A stretch of DNA of 64,000 bases from Flavobacterium sp. HBTb2-11-1 (lineage in GTDB: Bacteria > Bacteroidota > Bacteroidia > Flavobacteriales > Flavobacteriaceae). The stretch's first letter is position 1, and the number at the start of each line of letters is the position of its first letter. A model generated the notes under the pieces. The model did no database searches, had not been told where the DNA came from, and saw nothing but the letters and a program-made list of their open reading frames with translations. The DNA is taken from the NCBI RefSeq assembly GCF_009826975.1, contig NZ_WUMO01000001.1:248001-312000 (forward strand). The letters run 5' to 3'. Shown here piece by piece: positions 9,801 to 18,363 of this stretch. Both the position numbers and the translations under genes were made by a program.

Positions 9801-10038
9801 ATTGGCATCTGGAGCAGGAGCTGAATGGAAAAATGGATTGGCATGGGTAATCATTGGAGGTTTGATTTCTTCATTATTCCTTACTTTAATTGTGGTTCCT
9901 GTAATCTATGATATTATGGAGAAAATCATTAGAAAATTCTCTAAAGGCGAAAAAATCGACTACGAAGCTGAAATGCACGCGGATTATACGCCAGCAGAAT
10001 TAAGCGAAGACGGTTTCAATCCTAAACACACTCATTAA
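6862..10038 (+). CDS. RND multidrug efflux transporter (AcrB/HAE1 type)
   Basis: 1058 residues, normal for the family. The N-terminus (MKLAEISIKRPSLVIVLFTIL) is the first transmembrane helix, and two large periplasmic loops and twelve membrane helices follow. The proton-relay residues are visible: paired aspartates in VVGILVDDAIVVLENIYR (TM4) and the lysine in IGLVCKNAIMLVDYTNQ (TM10). It uses the proton gradient to expel hydrophobic compounds through the adaptor and TolC encoded just upstream. The substrate is not predictable. The gene ends in two stacked hairpins. Confidence 0.95.
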   Translation: MKLAEISIKRPSLVIVLFTILTLGGLFSYSQLGYELIPKFETNVITVSTVYPGASPSEVENTVTKKIEDAIASLENIKKIDSKSYESLSIVSITLTSNANVDISMNDAQRKINAILSDLPEDADPPSLTKFSLSDLPIMTLGANGKMDEAAFYDLIDKKIAPVLSRVQGVAQVNIIGGQEREIQVNLDAVKMQGYGLSVPQVQQTILSSNLDFPTGNIQTRNQKILIRLAGKYKNVDELRNLVVSSQNGIQIRLGEIADVQDTQKIAEKIARVDQKSAIVLQIVKQSDANAVAVSEQLIKTIKTLENDYKSAQLKLEVAKDSTVFTLEAADSVVHDLLIAVILVAFVMLFFLHSIRNSLIVMVSIPASLIATFIGIYLLGYTLNLMSLLGLSLVVGILVDDAIVVLENIYRHMEMGKSRIRAAYDGTAEIGATVTSITLVIVVVFLPIAMSTGLVSNIITQFCVTVIISTMFSLLASFTIIPWLSSRFGKLEHIEGKNLFGRIILGFESYLTRFTDWVSNLLNWCLDHYIKTMVAIVVMFFGTIFWLMGGGYIGGEFFASSDSGEFLVQIEMPKDASLEQTNFMTQKAEAFLKGEKYVFSQITTVGQTSEGLGAAQATAYKAEIDVKMIDQKDRTDDANVYAAKVKRKLEKVLVGAKVKTVPVGILGTAEDATLGLIVTGPNVESAMKFAKLAEAELRTIPGTTEIKLTVEDGNPEINVQVDRDKMAALGLTLQTVGLTMQTAYSGNTDGKFRAGEYEYDINIKYNEFDRKNITDVSNLIFINNAGQQIKLNQFATITEGSGPSKLERRDKTASVTVQGQNVGVPAGTIVQQWQAKLDKLQKPTGVNYIWGGDQENQSEGFGTLGIALLAAIILVYLVMVGLYDSFVHPFVVLFAIPLSFIGVLFALALTNNTLNIFTILGVIMLIGLVCKNAIMLVDYTNQRRAAGESIRNALIQANHARLRPILMTTIAMVFGMFPIALASGAGAEWKNGLAWVIIGGLISSLFLTLIVVPVIYDIMEKIIRKFSKGEKIDYEAEMHADYTPAELSEDGFNPKHTH

Positions 10039-10056
10039 TAGTTTTAATTTTTGATA

Positions 10057-10135
10057 GTGAAATTCCGAGCCCGAATTCGGAATTTCACAATGAAAAATCT
10101 CAGATTCCTTCATATTGGAATTTGGGATTTTTTTT
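10057..10135 (+). terminator. Tandem hairpins ending the RND operon
   Basis: First hairpin: 12-bp arms at 10057-10068 and 10077-10088. Second hairpin: 15 paired positions (two G-T pairs) at 10094-10108 and 10117-10131, followed by a run of T. The second is a standard intrinsic terminator. Its arm uses the ttggaatttggg word that recurs in many terminators and spacers of this window. Confidence 0.8.
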
Positions 10136-10147
10136 AATTAATACTAA

Positions 10148-10540
10148 AATTTTTCACGCAGATTTTAGCAGATTTAATTAGAAAAAATCTGGGTTGACCT
10201 GCGTAAATCTTTTTTAAATCTGCGTGAAAAAATATATCAGTTTTAATAATTCAATACTAAATTCTTCAAATTGGAATTTGGATTTTTTTATTGATTCTTT
10301 TAAAAATTTTCACGCATATTCAACAGATTTTAGCAGATTTAATTAGAAAAAATCTGGGTTGATCTGCTTAAATCTTTTTTAAATCTGCGTGAAAAAATAT
10401 ATCAGTTTTAATAATTCAATACTAAGTTCTTCAAATTGGAATTTGGGTTTTTTATTGATTCTTTAAAAATTTTTCACGCAGATTAATAGGAAAAGATTAG
10501 CGTGTATCTGCTTAAATCTTTTTTAAATCTGCGTGAAAAA
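10148..10540. repeat. Three tandem copies of a ~160-bp palindromic intergenic repeat
   Basis: Each unit starts ttttcacgca and contains the inverted partner aaatctgcgtgaaaa. The inverted-repeat cores lie at 10151-10230, 10307-10394 and 10471-10539, a period of 156 then 164 bp. The linker between units (tcagttttaataattcaatactaa, broken here for reading, plus a TTGGAATTTGG word) is also conserved between units 1 and 2. No ORF is present. The same palindrome theme occurs singly at 59870-59967. It most likely arose by local amplification of a mobile non-coding palindrome. Confidence 0.75.
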
Positions 10541-10659
10541 AAGAGCTCTTTCAATTGGAATTTGGAATTTGAACTTTGGAATTTAACCGTTTGAGATTTG
10601 GGATTTTTTTATTGTTAATTGAAAAATCTGTTTATTTGCATCACCTTACAAAAAATATT

Positions 10660-11910
10660 ATGCTACAAAAAGACAAATCTGCAGCGATTGGTTTTATTTT
10701 CATAACTATGTTAATAGACATTACAGGATGGGGAATTATTATTCCTGTAATACCAAAATTAATCGAAGAATTGATTCACGGAGACATCAGCGAAGCCGCA
10801 AAAATTGGCGGTTGGTTGACTTTCGCGTATGCGATAACTCAGTTTGTATTTGCTCCTGTAATTGGAAATTTAAGTGATAAATTTGGAAGAAGGCCAATTA
10901 TCTTAATTTCGCTTTTCGGATTTTCATTAGACTATCTTTTATTGGCATTTTCGCCAACTATTATCTGGCTTTTTGTCGGAAGGATTATTGCGGGTATAAC
11001 AGGCGCGAGTATTACAACTGCTTCCGCTTATATTGCCGATGTTAGTACGGCTGAAAACAGAGCTAAAAACTTCGGTTTAGTAGGTGCTGCTTTTGGATTA
11101 GGATTCATCATCGGACCTGTTATTGGAGGTCTTTTAGGACAATACGGTTCAAGAGTTCCTTTTTATGCGGCTGCAGTTCTGTGCATGCTTAATTTCCTTT
11201 ACGGATTTTTCATTTTACCTGAATCACTTAAAAAAGAAAACCGCAGACCATTCGATTGGAAACGTGCCAATCCCATTGGAGCCATTTTAGGCTTAAGAAA
11301 ACACCCAACATTAATCGGATTAATTGTTGCCATTTTTTTACTATATGTGGGTTCTCATGCGGTGCAAAGCAACTGGAGTTTCTTTACCATCTATCAATTT
11401 AATTGGGATGAAAGAATGATCGGAATTTCATTGGGAATAATAGGTTTATTGGTTGGAGTGGTCCAAGGAGGATTAGTTCGTTACATCAATCCAAAAATCG
11501 GAAATGAGAAAAGCATTTACATTGGTTTAGCTTTATACACAATCGGAATGCTATTATTTGCTTTTGCAACAGAAAGCTGGATGATGTTTGTGTTTTTAAT
11601 TCCCTATTGCCTTGGCGGAATTGCTGGTCCGGCATTGCAATCTGTTGTAGCAAGTAAAGTAGCGCCAAGTGAACAAGGAGAAATTCAAGGAACTTTAACT
11701 AGTTTAATGAGTGCTTCTTCGATTATTGGTCCGCCCATGATGGCTAATACATTTTACTTTTTCACACACGACGATGCGCCGTTTAAATTTGCTGGAGCAC
11801 CTTTTATTTTGGGTGGAGTTTTAATGTTGTTGAGTACTATTGTTGCTTATTTTTCATTGAAAAAACACGCCATTCAGAAAACAGAAATCGAGAGTCAGGA
11901 AATACTATAA
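10660..11910 (+). CDS. MFS efflux transporter, TetA/TCR-like
   Basis: 416 residues from the ATG at 10660 ([14 protein letters not shown]); an open frame extends upstream to a TTG at 10576, but that stretch overlaps the repeat region and lacks membrane character. Twelve membrane helices. The loop 2-3 motif [15 protein letters not shown], the helix-4 [11 protein letters not shown] segment and the helix-5 motif [16 protein letters not shown] are those of drug/proton antiporters of the tetracycline-efflux group. Substrate range is unknown, so this is not proof of tetracycline resistance. The gene is monocistronic, ending in a strong terminator. Confidence 0.88.
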   Translation: MLQKDKSAAIGFIFITMLIDITGWGIIIPVIPKLIEELIHGDISEAAKIGGWLTFAYAITQFVFAPVIGNLSDKFGRRPIILISLFGFSLDYLLLAFSPTIIWLFVGRIIAGITGASITTASAYIADVSTAENRAKNFGLVGAAFGLGFIIGPVIGGLLGQYGSRVPFYAAAVLCMLNFLYGFFILPESLKKENRRPFDWKRANPIGAILGLRKHPTLIGLIVAIFLLYVGSHAVQSNWSFFTIYQFNWDERMIGISLGIIGLLVGVVQGGLVRYINPKIGNEKSIYIGLALYTIGMLLFAFATESWMMFVFLIPYCLGGIAGPALQSVVASKVAPSEQGEIQGTLTSLMSASSIIGPPMMANTFYFFTHDDAPFKFAGAPFILGGVLMLLSTIVAYFSLKKHAIQKTEIESQEIL

Positions 11911-11948
11911 AACTAAAAAGTCTTCATTTTACTGAAGACTTTTTAGTT
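11911..11948 (+). terminator. Strong intrinsic terminator after the MFS gene
   Basis: Perfect 16-bp stem (11911-11926 with 11933-11948) around a 6-nt loop, ending in a T-rich arm. It is symmetrical (A-rich 5' side, T-rich 3' side) and lies between convergent genes, so it can serve both strands. Confidence 0.85.
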
Positions 11949-11977
11949 GGAATTTGAATTTTTTTTGATTGGAATTT

Positions 11978-12415
11978 CTATTTCAAATACAAATAATGAT
12001 TAAAATAGTCAATAATCGCTTTTCCTTCCAATAGGACATCAGCGCCAATAATGCCATGAACAGCTTTTGCCTTAAAAGATTCTAAAGCCTCATTTACGTG
12101 CGAAAGATCAAAAATTACGATGCTGAAATCTTTGCTTTTCCAGCTTCCTAACTGCAATTTATTTTGAGACGAAATCTGTGTTGTCATTCCAGTTCCGCCT
12201 GCTCCAGAAGCTTTTGTTTTAGAGTTCTTAGCAGAAAGTTCGAAGCGTTCAATACACTCAAAGCCTACGCAGGTATTGGATGCGCCAGTGTCTAAAATGA
12301 AATTTCCAGAAATGCCGTTTATTTTGGCTTTTATCTGCAAATGCTGGGTTTTGGTGATTTTAAACTTTATTTTTTTGTACTTCTCTATTTTGAGAATTTG
12401 GTGAAGATTTTCCAT
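11978..12415 (-). CDS. Retropepsin-like aspartic protease (clan AA)
   Basis: 145 residues from the ATG at 12415 (MENLHQILKIEK). It carries a single pepsin half: catalytic motif FILDTGASNTCV with D42, a glycine-rich flap region ASGAGGTGMTTQ, and the second hydrophobic-glycine motif HGIIGADVLLEGKAIIDY. Such single-domain proteins act as dimers. No signal peptide is visible, so it should be cytosolic. A longer frame opens at 12448. The start lies 56 nt inside the end of the TPR-CHAT gene in another frame, implying translational coupling with a second, cysteine protease. Confidence 0.85.
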   Translation of the reverse strand: MENLHQILKIEKYKKIKFKITKTQHLQIKAKINGISGNFILDTGASNTCVGFECIERFELSAKNSKTKASGAGGTGMTTQISSQNKLQLGSWKSKDFSIVIFDLSHVNEALESFKAKAVHGIIGADVLLEGKAIIDYFNHYLYLK

Positions 12416-14987
12416 TCCTGTAATGATTGAAAACCAAAAATAAGCCAATTATCGCCAAAAAACTAATGATATACAACATATAATTGGGTTGCTTTTCAGG
12501 CTTTTCAAGAGTGCCATAATACACAAAAGCACTCCAATAATAAGGTGACTTTTTTGCATTTGGAACGTTTTCATCTTTTAAAAACTCCCTTTTTGCATTT
12601 GCCGTTGCCTGTGCAAAAGACGAATTATGTTTTACCTCTTTATAAAAATAATCCATGAAAACAGAAGTTGTATAATCGTTTACATTCCACAAAGAAAATA
12701 ATAGATTTTGTGCTCCCGCAAACTGAAAACCTCTTGCTACGCTAAGAGCACCTTCGCCTTTATAGAGTTTTCCAATTCCGGTTTCACAAGCGCTCAGAAC
12801 CACCAAATCAGGATTGAGCTGTAAATTATACAATTCAGAAAATAAAACTTCTTGATCGTAGAATTTGATGCTTGCCGGAGTTTCCAGATCGCCCGAAGAG
12901 GCATGTGTGCTGAGATGTATAATCGATTTTCCTATTGCGCTGTTTTTAAAGTTTGAGAAATCAGCATTTTTATTCTCAAAAAACTGTCCGTCAAAATTAT
13001 GTTTTATAGATTGCAATTCATTTTTCGAAAAAGGAAGTTCGTAATTGGTTTTTTCGAAAATTGGAAAAAGACCTAAAATATTCTTTTTGCCATTTGAAAG
13101 CGGATTTGTGTTCAAATATAATTCTGCAGAATTGTTATAAGAAACATCAAACTTATCCAGCAGATAATGCATTTTTGTAAAATTGGTTGTGTTTGAGGTT
13201 TCGCTTATTAAAGCTTCAAAAGGCAGAAAAGACAGAATTCCATCTGGAACAAGAATCAAATTTTTATGTTTTTCAACTTTTGGAATTTGAAGTTTCTGAT
13301 AGATTTTATTTCCAAGTGCATTATACTTTTTAGGATTGTTGGCAATTGCAGATGGATCTTTAAAAAAGTCAATGAATGAAAGCAATTCCTTATCAGCTGT
13401 TTCAATTTTGTGCAGTGTGATTTTTTTGTTTTCGAGAATGAAATTATAGATGCAATGACTTCCAAAAAAATATTCCAGTAATACCGCATTGTCTTTTTCC
13501 AGTTTGTTATATAACTTAGCCAAGTCCAATTCAGCACTCTTTTTCTGATCGGTTTTGTTTTGCTTTGTTTTCAAAAGCAGCATCAATTCATTCTGTTTTT
13601 TAACGGCTTCATTGATTTTAGAAATATTAGCCGCTTCTAATTTTTGCTGTTCTTTCAAAATGGCGGTATTCCAATTTTGAAGCTGTTGCAAAATCAGTTT
13701 TTCTTCTCTTGAAATCGTTTCAATATTTTTAAGATGCTTTTTTAAAACAACCGATTTTGTTTGTTCAGACAATAGAAAAGCACTTTCGATATAATTCATT
13801 TTTCGTTCTCTTTCAAACAATGAAAGATAAATTTCAATGCATTTTTCTGTTCTGTTTCGGTTTCTTACTTGTGTTATAATTTTTGAATTTTCATAAACCA
13901 AAAGCGACTGAATCATTTCTTCGATTTTAAAAGAAAGCTCATAACTTTTCAAGGCATTTTTCGGCTGATTTTCGGTTAAATAAATTAAGGCCTGCAAATC
14001 TAAAGCATCTAATAAAACCGTTTCGGCATAAAGCGAATTCCCATTTGGGAGCCTATTTTTGGAAGCCGAATAATTAGGAAGAAGTGTTTTAAAAACGATT
14101 TCTAGATTTTGCTGAGCATCAACAATATTGCCTTCAGAAAAAGAAATAAAAGCGGCTTCATAATAAAATTGCCCTATTTTTCGAGGTTCCCGTTTCGGAT
14201 TTTTATTGAATTCAGTTTTCGCCTTTTCGAAAAATTCAGAAGCTTTTTTAAAATCGTTTTGATCTACTTTTAACTGAGCCAGATTTCGATATGCATTTGC
14301 TAAAGTTTCGGTTTGCGATTTGTCATTTTTTAAAAGAGAAACCGCTTTCAAAAATGAAGTTTCAGCTTCAGCCTTTTTAGAAGATAAAACATAGTTTGTT
14401 CCCAAATTATTCAATAATAGACCTTTTTCAACAGCAGAAAGTTTTTCGGTCTGGATTGTTTTTTCAATCAATTCTATTGCTTTATAAACGTTACCAGTAT
14501 TTTGATAAACATTTGAAAGATTAAGAATGGCGGCCGTTTTTTGGCTCTTGTTTTTCTCCTGGCTGGCAATAAAATAATATTGTTTTATCGTATTTTCGGC
14601 ATTTTCATAATCGCCCAAAACGGTATATAAATTGCCCAAAGGTTTCAGGCAGAATTCAATTATATCATAATTTTTAAGTTTGTTTTTCTGGTAAATCATC
14701 CAAGCTTTTTCGTAGCTTTTCACCGCATCTAAATTCTGTCCAAACTGATTTTCATAATACGCTTTGTTGCAATTTAAAATGACAATTGCCAACAATTCAT
14801 CTTTGGTTTTGGTCTTGGCACTTTTCCAGAAATCACTTTCTATGTTTCTTAAATTCTGCAACGCTTCCGTGGAAGGATTCGCGGTAAAACTGTCAACAGC
14901 ATTATATATTTTATCCTCCTGACTTTGTCCGAAAACATTCAGACACAGGAAAAGGAAAATAAAACCATATAAGTGATGTAAGTTCAT
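12360..14987 (-). CDS. Secreted/envelope TPR-CHAT protease-like protein
   Basis: 875 residues. Signal peptide (HHLYGFIFLFLCLNVFGQ), then about 350 residues of TPR repeats, a coiled linker (about 420-480), and a C-terminal CHAT domain (about 560-845). The caspase-type dyad is visible: H695 in IHLSTHASSG and C734 in VVLSACETGIG. A transmembrane helix (YMLYIISFLAIIGLFLVF) near residue 850 leaves a short basic tail. The signal peptide and single late helix place TPR and CHAT outside the cytoplasm. CHAT proteins (separase/caspase relatives) are typically activated through partner domains such as TPR. Neighbours are an aspartic protease, a PKD protein, a lipoprotein and an ECF sigma/anti-sigma pair. 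Confidence 0.9.
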   Translation of the reverse strand: MNLHHLYGFIFLFLCLNVFGQSQEDKIYNAVDSFTANPSTEALQNLRNIESDFWKSAKTKTKDELLAIVILNCNKAYYENQFGQNLDAVKSYEKAWMIYQKNKLKNYDIIEFCLKPLGNLYTVLGDYENAENTIKQYYFIASQEKNKSQKTAAILNLSNVYQNTGNVYKAIELIEKTIQTEKLSAVEKGLLLNNLGTNYVLSSKKAEAETSFLKAVSLLKNDKSQTETLANAYRNLAQLKVDQNDFKKASEFFEKAKTEFNKNPKREPRKIGQFYYEAAFISFSEGNIVDAQQNLEIVFKTLLPNYSASKNRLPNGNSLYAETVLLDALDLQALIYLTENQPKNALKSYELSFKIEEMIQSLLVYENSKIITQVRNRNRTEKCIEIYLSLFERERKMNYIESAFLLSEQTKSVVLKKHLKNIETISREEKLILQQLQNWNTAILKEQQKLEAANISKINEAVKKQNELMLLLKTKQNKTDQKKSAELDLAKLYNKLEKDNAVLLEYFFGSHCIYNFILENKKITLHKIETADKELLSFIDFFKDPSAIANNPKKYNALGNKIYQKLQIPKVEKHKNLILVPDGILSFLPFEALISETSNTTNFTKMHYLLDKFDVSYNNSAELYLNTNPLSNGKKNILGLFPIFEKTNYELPFSKNELQSIKHNFDGQFFENKNADFSNFKNSAIGKSIIHLSTHASSGDLETPASIKFYDQEVLFSELYNLQLNPDLVVLSACETGIGKLYKGEGALSVARGFQFAGAQNLLFSLWNVNDYTTSVFMDYFYKEVKHNSSFAQATANAKREFLKDENVPNAKKSPYYWSAFVYYGTLEKPEKQPNYMLYIISFLAIIGLFLVFNHYRNGKSSPNSQNREVQKNKV

Positions 14988-14995
14988 ATTATATT

Positions 14996-15129
14996 GTTTT
15001 TGCCACTAATTTCACGAATTTTTATAAATCGAAACTCAAAATAGCATTACTTAAATTTAGTGGAAATTAGTGAAATTCGTGGCAAAATATTCTTTGTGTA
15101 TCTCTGCGTAACCTTTGTGCATCTCTGCG
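14996..15129. repeat. Inverted repeat plus 21-bp tandem repeat between CHAT and PKD genes
   Basis: Imperfect inverted repeat with outer arms tttttgccac (14996-15005) and gtggcaaaa (15079-15087), continuing inward as cactaatttcacgaattt against its swapped partner. It is followed by two direct copies of ctttgtgYatctctgcg at 15092-15108 and 15113-15129. No T-run on the minus strand next to the PKD stop, so not a standard terminator. Confidence 0.6.
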
Positions 15130-15138
15130 GTATAACCT

Positions 15139-17091
15139 CTAAAACTTCCAAATTCCATACACCTGAAAATAATTAAAATTCTGTTCAAAATTAATCACAT
15201 AGCGCGCGCCCAAACTAGGTCCGATTCTGGCGAAACCAGCTGTTAAGTCAAATAAAAGCCCTGTTTTAAAGCCTGAGAAATTGTTTTTTATCGTATTAGA
15301 ACTTGTTGTCGAACTGATCAAAAAGTTTTCTTTATCGCCTTCAAAAGTATCGACCGTGATCGTTTGATTCTGTTCTGAATACACATTTACATTCGCCTGA
15401 ATTCCCGCTCCAACTCCAATGTAGTTATTGATATTATATCGAATTAAAACAGGAATTTCCCAATTGACATTTTTATTTTCGGTTGCCGTCGTTGTGCGTA
15501 CCAATTGTCTCATTCCATTGGCATTTGTATTAAATTCTTCAGAGACGTTTACTTTGCTGTCGTATTGGTTTAAAGCATTTTCCCATTCTACCTGCCAATA
15601 AAAACGATACGATTTGAAAGGCGAAAGCGTCGCGCCCACAAAATAGCTCGTCGATTTATCTAGATCTGGATAAAAATTATAACCTGCTTTGGCGCCAATC
15701 GAAATTCCAGGAAGGAATCTGGTAGTCGCATAATTGGTAATAATAGGTTCGTTTTTATCAAAAATAATGGCAGTTCGGCTTTTGGTTTTTACCTTATGAA
15801 AATCTTCACCAAACTTCATGGAATATTTGACAAAACCTTTTGTAGAATCTTTTTCATGTACATTTTTCTGTTCGCTTCCAGGAAGATAAATGTTTTTAAA
15901 AGTAAAAATGATTTGTTTCTGTTTGATAATCGTATCGAGACAGCTTACGGTTGGTTCTTCACCTTTTGGACAAATCGGACATTCGGGATACATGCTTTCA
16001 ATCTGAAAAGTTTTTTTGTCAAACATGTCGGGAACATCGGTTTCCAAACGGATCTTTCTTGCTGGACCTTCACCATTATTTTGAAAACGGGTTTTAAAAT
16101 TTACTCGTTTGAAACGCACTAATCTGTAATTTATAAAACTTCCGTTAGAGCCCATTTTGTTTGGATCGTGAGAAGTTACAATTTCCATTTCCAGATTTTT
16201 CACTTTATGGTTTTTATAGCTTCTGTTTGGCACAAAAATTCCTCTCATGGTAACCGTTGCACTAGTATCTTTTATCATTTCAGGAGTGGTTTTGAAAGTG
16301 TAAAAAACATTTCGTGTTTCTCCCGGATTCGCATCATCAAATTCTAAAATAGAAACATTGTGATAGGTTTTATTGGCATCTAAAAGTGAAGCTTCCAAAT
16401 CTTCTTCTGTTGTGGTATTTCTGTATTTTTTGGTTTTGAAATTCCCTTCGGCGGAAGCCAAAAAAGTATTCGAGTCATTTAAATCATCAGTCGCAGCAAC
16501 TAGATTTTCTTTCACTTCGCGTTCGCCTGCATACGTTCTGAAATCACTTAATTCGAAATTATGGTGTTTGAATTGTTTTTCATTATAAAATAAATAAAGC
16601 TTTCCGCTAGAAACATAATTTTCAAGATTCTGATAACTTACCACAACTACCATTTCTTGTTCTGGAATTGGATCGCAATTTTTAATAATCGCAAAACCAT
16701 TCTGATCGGCAATAGAAGCAATGTCCTTATAATTGGTGTCTGTAATATCGTTTATGGCCACTTTCTTTGGGCGAGTTGCTGGAGGTTTTCCGTTGTCATA
16801 ATTATTCGTTACAGCAAGCCTTGTCGTGTAAGTTCCTTTGTTTTTATATACATGTTTAGGTTCGGCTTCTTTGCTGTAATGGCCGTCTCCCAATTCCCAT
16901 AAATAAGAATAACTTGGTTTGGGCGCACCCGCAATCGGAATCAAAGGCGGGGTTTCTGGTTTAAAATTAACCTGATTTCCGTTTTGAATAAAACCTATAT
17001 TGGCTCTTCGTGTTATGGTGTCTTTCACTTTGGTTTGTCCTACTGCGAGAATAGAAAATAAAATAAAGAAAATAGACAGTTGTGGTTTCAT
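15139..17091 (-). CDS. PKD-domain protein with C-terminal outer membrane barrel
   Basis: 650 residues from MKPQLSIFFILFSILAVGQ at 17091, whose signal peptide decides the start over an upstream frame to 17136. An early PKD-type module is visible in SYLWELGDGHYSKEAEPKHVY (about residues 60-80) followed by GTYTTRLAVTN. A middle region with extended beta structure and a CPICPKG cysteine pair follows. The last ~180 residues (from about GISIGAKAGYNFYPD) alternate in the manner of an outer membrane beta-barrel and end FQVYGIWKF. It is likely an outer membrane protein with a periplasmic or surface PKD part. It sits in the CHAT/ECF-sigma neighbourhood; its role is unknown. Confidence 0.75.
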   Translation of the reverse strand: MKPQLSIFFILFSILAVGQTKVKDTITRRANIGFIQNGNQVNFKPETPPLIPIAGAPKPSYSYLWELGDGHYSKEAEPKHVYKNKGTYTTRLAVTNNYDNGKPPATRPKKVAINDITDTNYKDIASIADQNGFAIIKNCDPIPEQEMVVVVSYQNLENYVSSGKLYLFYNEKQFKHHNFELSDFRTYAGEREVKENLVAATDDLNDSNTFLASAEGNFKTKKYRNTTTEEDLEASLLDANKTYHNVSILEFDDANPGETRNVFYTFKTTPEMIKDTSATVTMRGIFVPNRSYKNHKVKNLEMEIVTSHDPNKMGSNGSFINYRLVRFKRVNFKTRFQNNGEGPARKIRLETDVPDMFDKKTFQIESMYPECPICPKGEEPTVSCLDTIIKQKQIIFTFKNIYLPGSEQKNVHEKDSTKGFVKYSMKFGEDFHKVKTKSRTAIIFDKNEPIITNYATTRFLPGISIGAKAGYNFYPDLDKSTSYFVGATLSPFKSYRFYWQVEWENALNQYDSKVNVSEEFNTNANGMRQLVRTTTATENKNVNWEIPVLIRYNINNYIGVGAGIQANVNVYSEQNQTITVDTFEGDKENFLISSTTSSNTIKNNFSGFKTGLLFDLTAGFARIGPSLGARYVINFEQNFNYFQVYGIWKF

Positions 17092-17149
17092 AACTAGATA
17101 GTTTTGAGGTTTAAAAATTTCTGACTGAAATCTCAAACAAGATTAAATG

Positions 17150-17186
17150 TAAAAAAAAGTGATGAGCAAATCACCACTTTTTCTCA
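17150..17186 (-). terminator. Terminator after the 17204-18181 lipoprotein gene
   Basis: On the minus strand AAAAAGTGGTGA pairs with TCATCACTTTTTT around a short loop, followed by a T-run. It lies between the lipoprotein stop and the PKD gene, so the two are likely separate transcripts. Confidence 0.7.
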
Positions 17187-17203
17187 AAAAAAGCATTTAG
17201 AAG

Positions 17204-18181
17204 TTACTGTATGGCATTAATTGCAGCAACTAGTTGAGCTTCGGTGCCGACTGTTGTTTCGGCTAAATTAAATTCGTAAACTGCGTTTGCAGAGATTGTA
17301 ACTCCTTTTATGGCGTAGCGCCAGTTGCCATTATCTTCGGTTGCAAAAATGATGTGGCACGCTAATCCAATCGGAATTTGACCGTAATGTTCGCTAAATA
17401 ATCCTTCAGCTGTGTAAGTGTCCAATTGAGCAAGTGCATTTTTGCCTTCTCCATCGTAAGAAAGAAAAACGGCGCTGTTTGTATTGTTGTATCCGTCTGG
17501 AACATCAACTAAAAGAGTTGTTTTTGGTCTTGGATCGTGGTAAAAACGGTCTACATTGGTCCAACCGAATTTACCGAAAGTCACATAATAATTGTTTAAT
17601 TCACCTTGTACACCGCCTTTTCCATCAGTACCATCAGCATTTGCTTCCCTCCAAGCCAAATCGCCATCTTCCTCGATAACTCCAGTCCATAAAGTCATTA
17701 AGTTATCAAAACCATTTGTCAATGCTGTCGGAACAATCATGTTCATACTGCAAGAAGTTTGCAATTCGACCCCTCCCTGAGTTGCTTTAATGAAGAATTC
17801 TCCTCCAGAAATTAAAAGATTTTTCTTCCCGTCTGCGGTAATTCCCATAGTTGGTTTGTTGGTAACCAACATATTTCCTTTATCAAAAAGTTCGATGTAT
17901 TCAATATCGACTTGTCCGGTTACAGGATTTCCGTTTTTGGTTAAGCAATCACCATTAATATAGAGCTTTACACCCTTTGCTGAAGTTAAGGTAACAACGC
18001 CGTTTCCCGCGGTAATGGTAAAATTTTGCGTGTTTCTTTTTACTCCTTTTTCATTAATGCTTTTAAACGCAGCAGAAGTGGGTGGCGAAAGTTTGATATC
18101 GTCTCCGTCACTATTGTCGCAGCTTGCGAACATTGTCATCGCTATTATTAAAAGTCCGATTTTTTTAAAATTTGTTTTCAT
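17204..18181 (-). CDS. Secreted lipoprotein of unknown function
   Basis: 325 residues. Lipobox MTMFASC with C20-21 as the lipidation site, followed by acidic NSDGDD; acidic residues just after the cysteine act as surface-export signals in some Bacteroidota lipoproteins, so surface exposure is possible. The remainder is beta-rich (TITAGNGVVTLTSAKGVKLYI; VDIEYIELFDKGNMLVTNKP) with no motif I recognise. Two copies of the GGGTAAC motif lie upstream in the promoter orientation (18281-18287 and 18349-18355), so it is the best candidate target of the divergent ECF sigma factor. Confidence 0.75.
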   Translation of the reverse strand: MKTNFKKIGLLIIAMTMFASCDNSDGDDIKLSPPTSAAFKSINEKGVKRNTQNFTITAGNGVVTLTSAKGVKLYINGDCLTKNGNPVTGQVDIEYIELFDKGNMLVTNKPTMGITADGKKNLLISGGEFFIKATQGGVELQTSCSMNMIVPTALTNGFDNLMTLWTGVIEEDGDLAWREANADGTDGKGGVQGELNNYYVTFGKFGWTNVDRFYHDPRPKTTLLVDVPDGYNNTNSAVFLSYDGEGKNALAQLDTYTAEGLFSEHYGQIPIGLACHIIFATEDNGNWRYAIKGVTISANAVYEFNLAETTVGTEAQLVAAINAIQ

Positions 18182-18254
18182 AATTTTCTAGTTTTTATAA
18201 ATCTGGCTTGATTGTTTTTCAAGTAGTTTTCAGATTTGGTTAATTAATTTTAAT

Positions 18255-18355
18255 GTTACATCAACTCGGGTTAGATTTTGTTACCCTCTTTTTTAAAAAT
18301 TATTTTTAAAGGGCTTTTATGTGGTTATATCAATTGACTTTAAAATTTGTTACCC
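18255..18355 (-). promoter_or_regulatory. Two candidate ECF-sigma promoters before the lipoprotein gene
   Basis: Read on the minus strand, GGGTAACAA occurs at 18287-18279 and 18355-18347. In both it is followed 14 nt after GTAAC by (A/G)TTGATRTAAC. A third weaker copy lies at 18736-18730. Two-block motifs with an AAC-type -35 and about 14-17 nt spacing are typical of ECF-dependent promoters. The match to this sigma factor is inferred from position and recurrence only. Confidence 0.5.
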
Positions 18356-18363
18356 AGTTTTTT

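Noticed and set aside
10148-10540. Tandem 160-bp units first looked like a CRISPR array.
   Set aside because: Units are three only, about 160 bp, palindromic and without unique spacers; no cas gene is near.
10576-10659. Upstream extension of the MFS gene from a TTG at 10576.
   Set aside because: It overlaps the repeat tail and adds a non-family, AT-rich N-terminus.
12360-14987. CHAT protein as part of a type III-E CRISPR (craspase-like) or gasdermin system.
   Set aside because: No CRISPR array, gRAMP or gasdermin-like gene is in the window, and the protein has a signal peptide.
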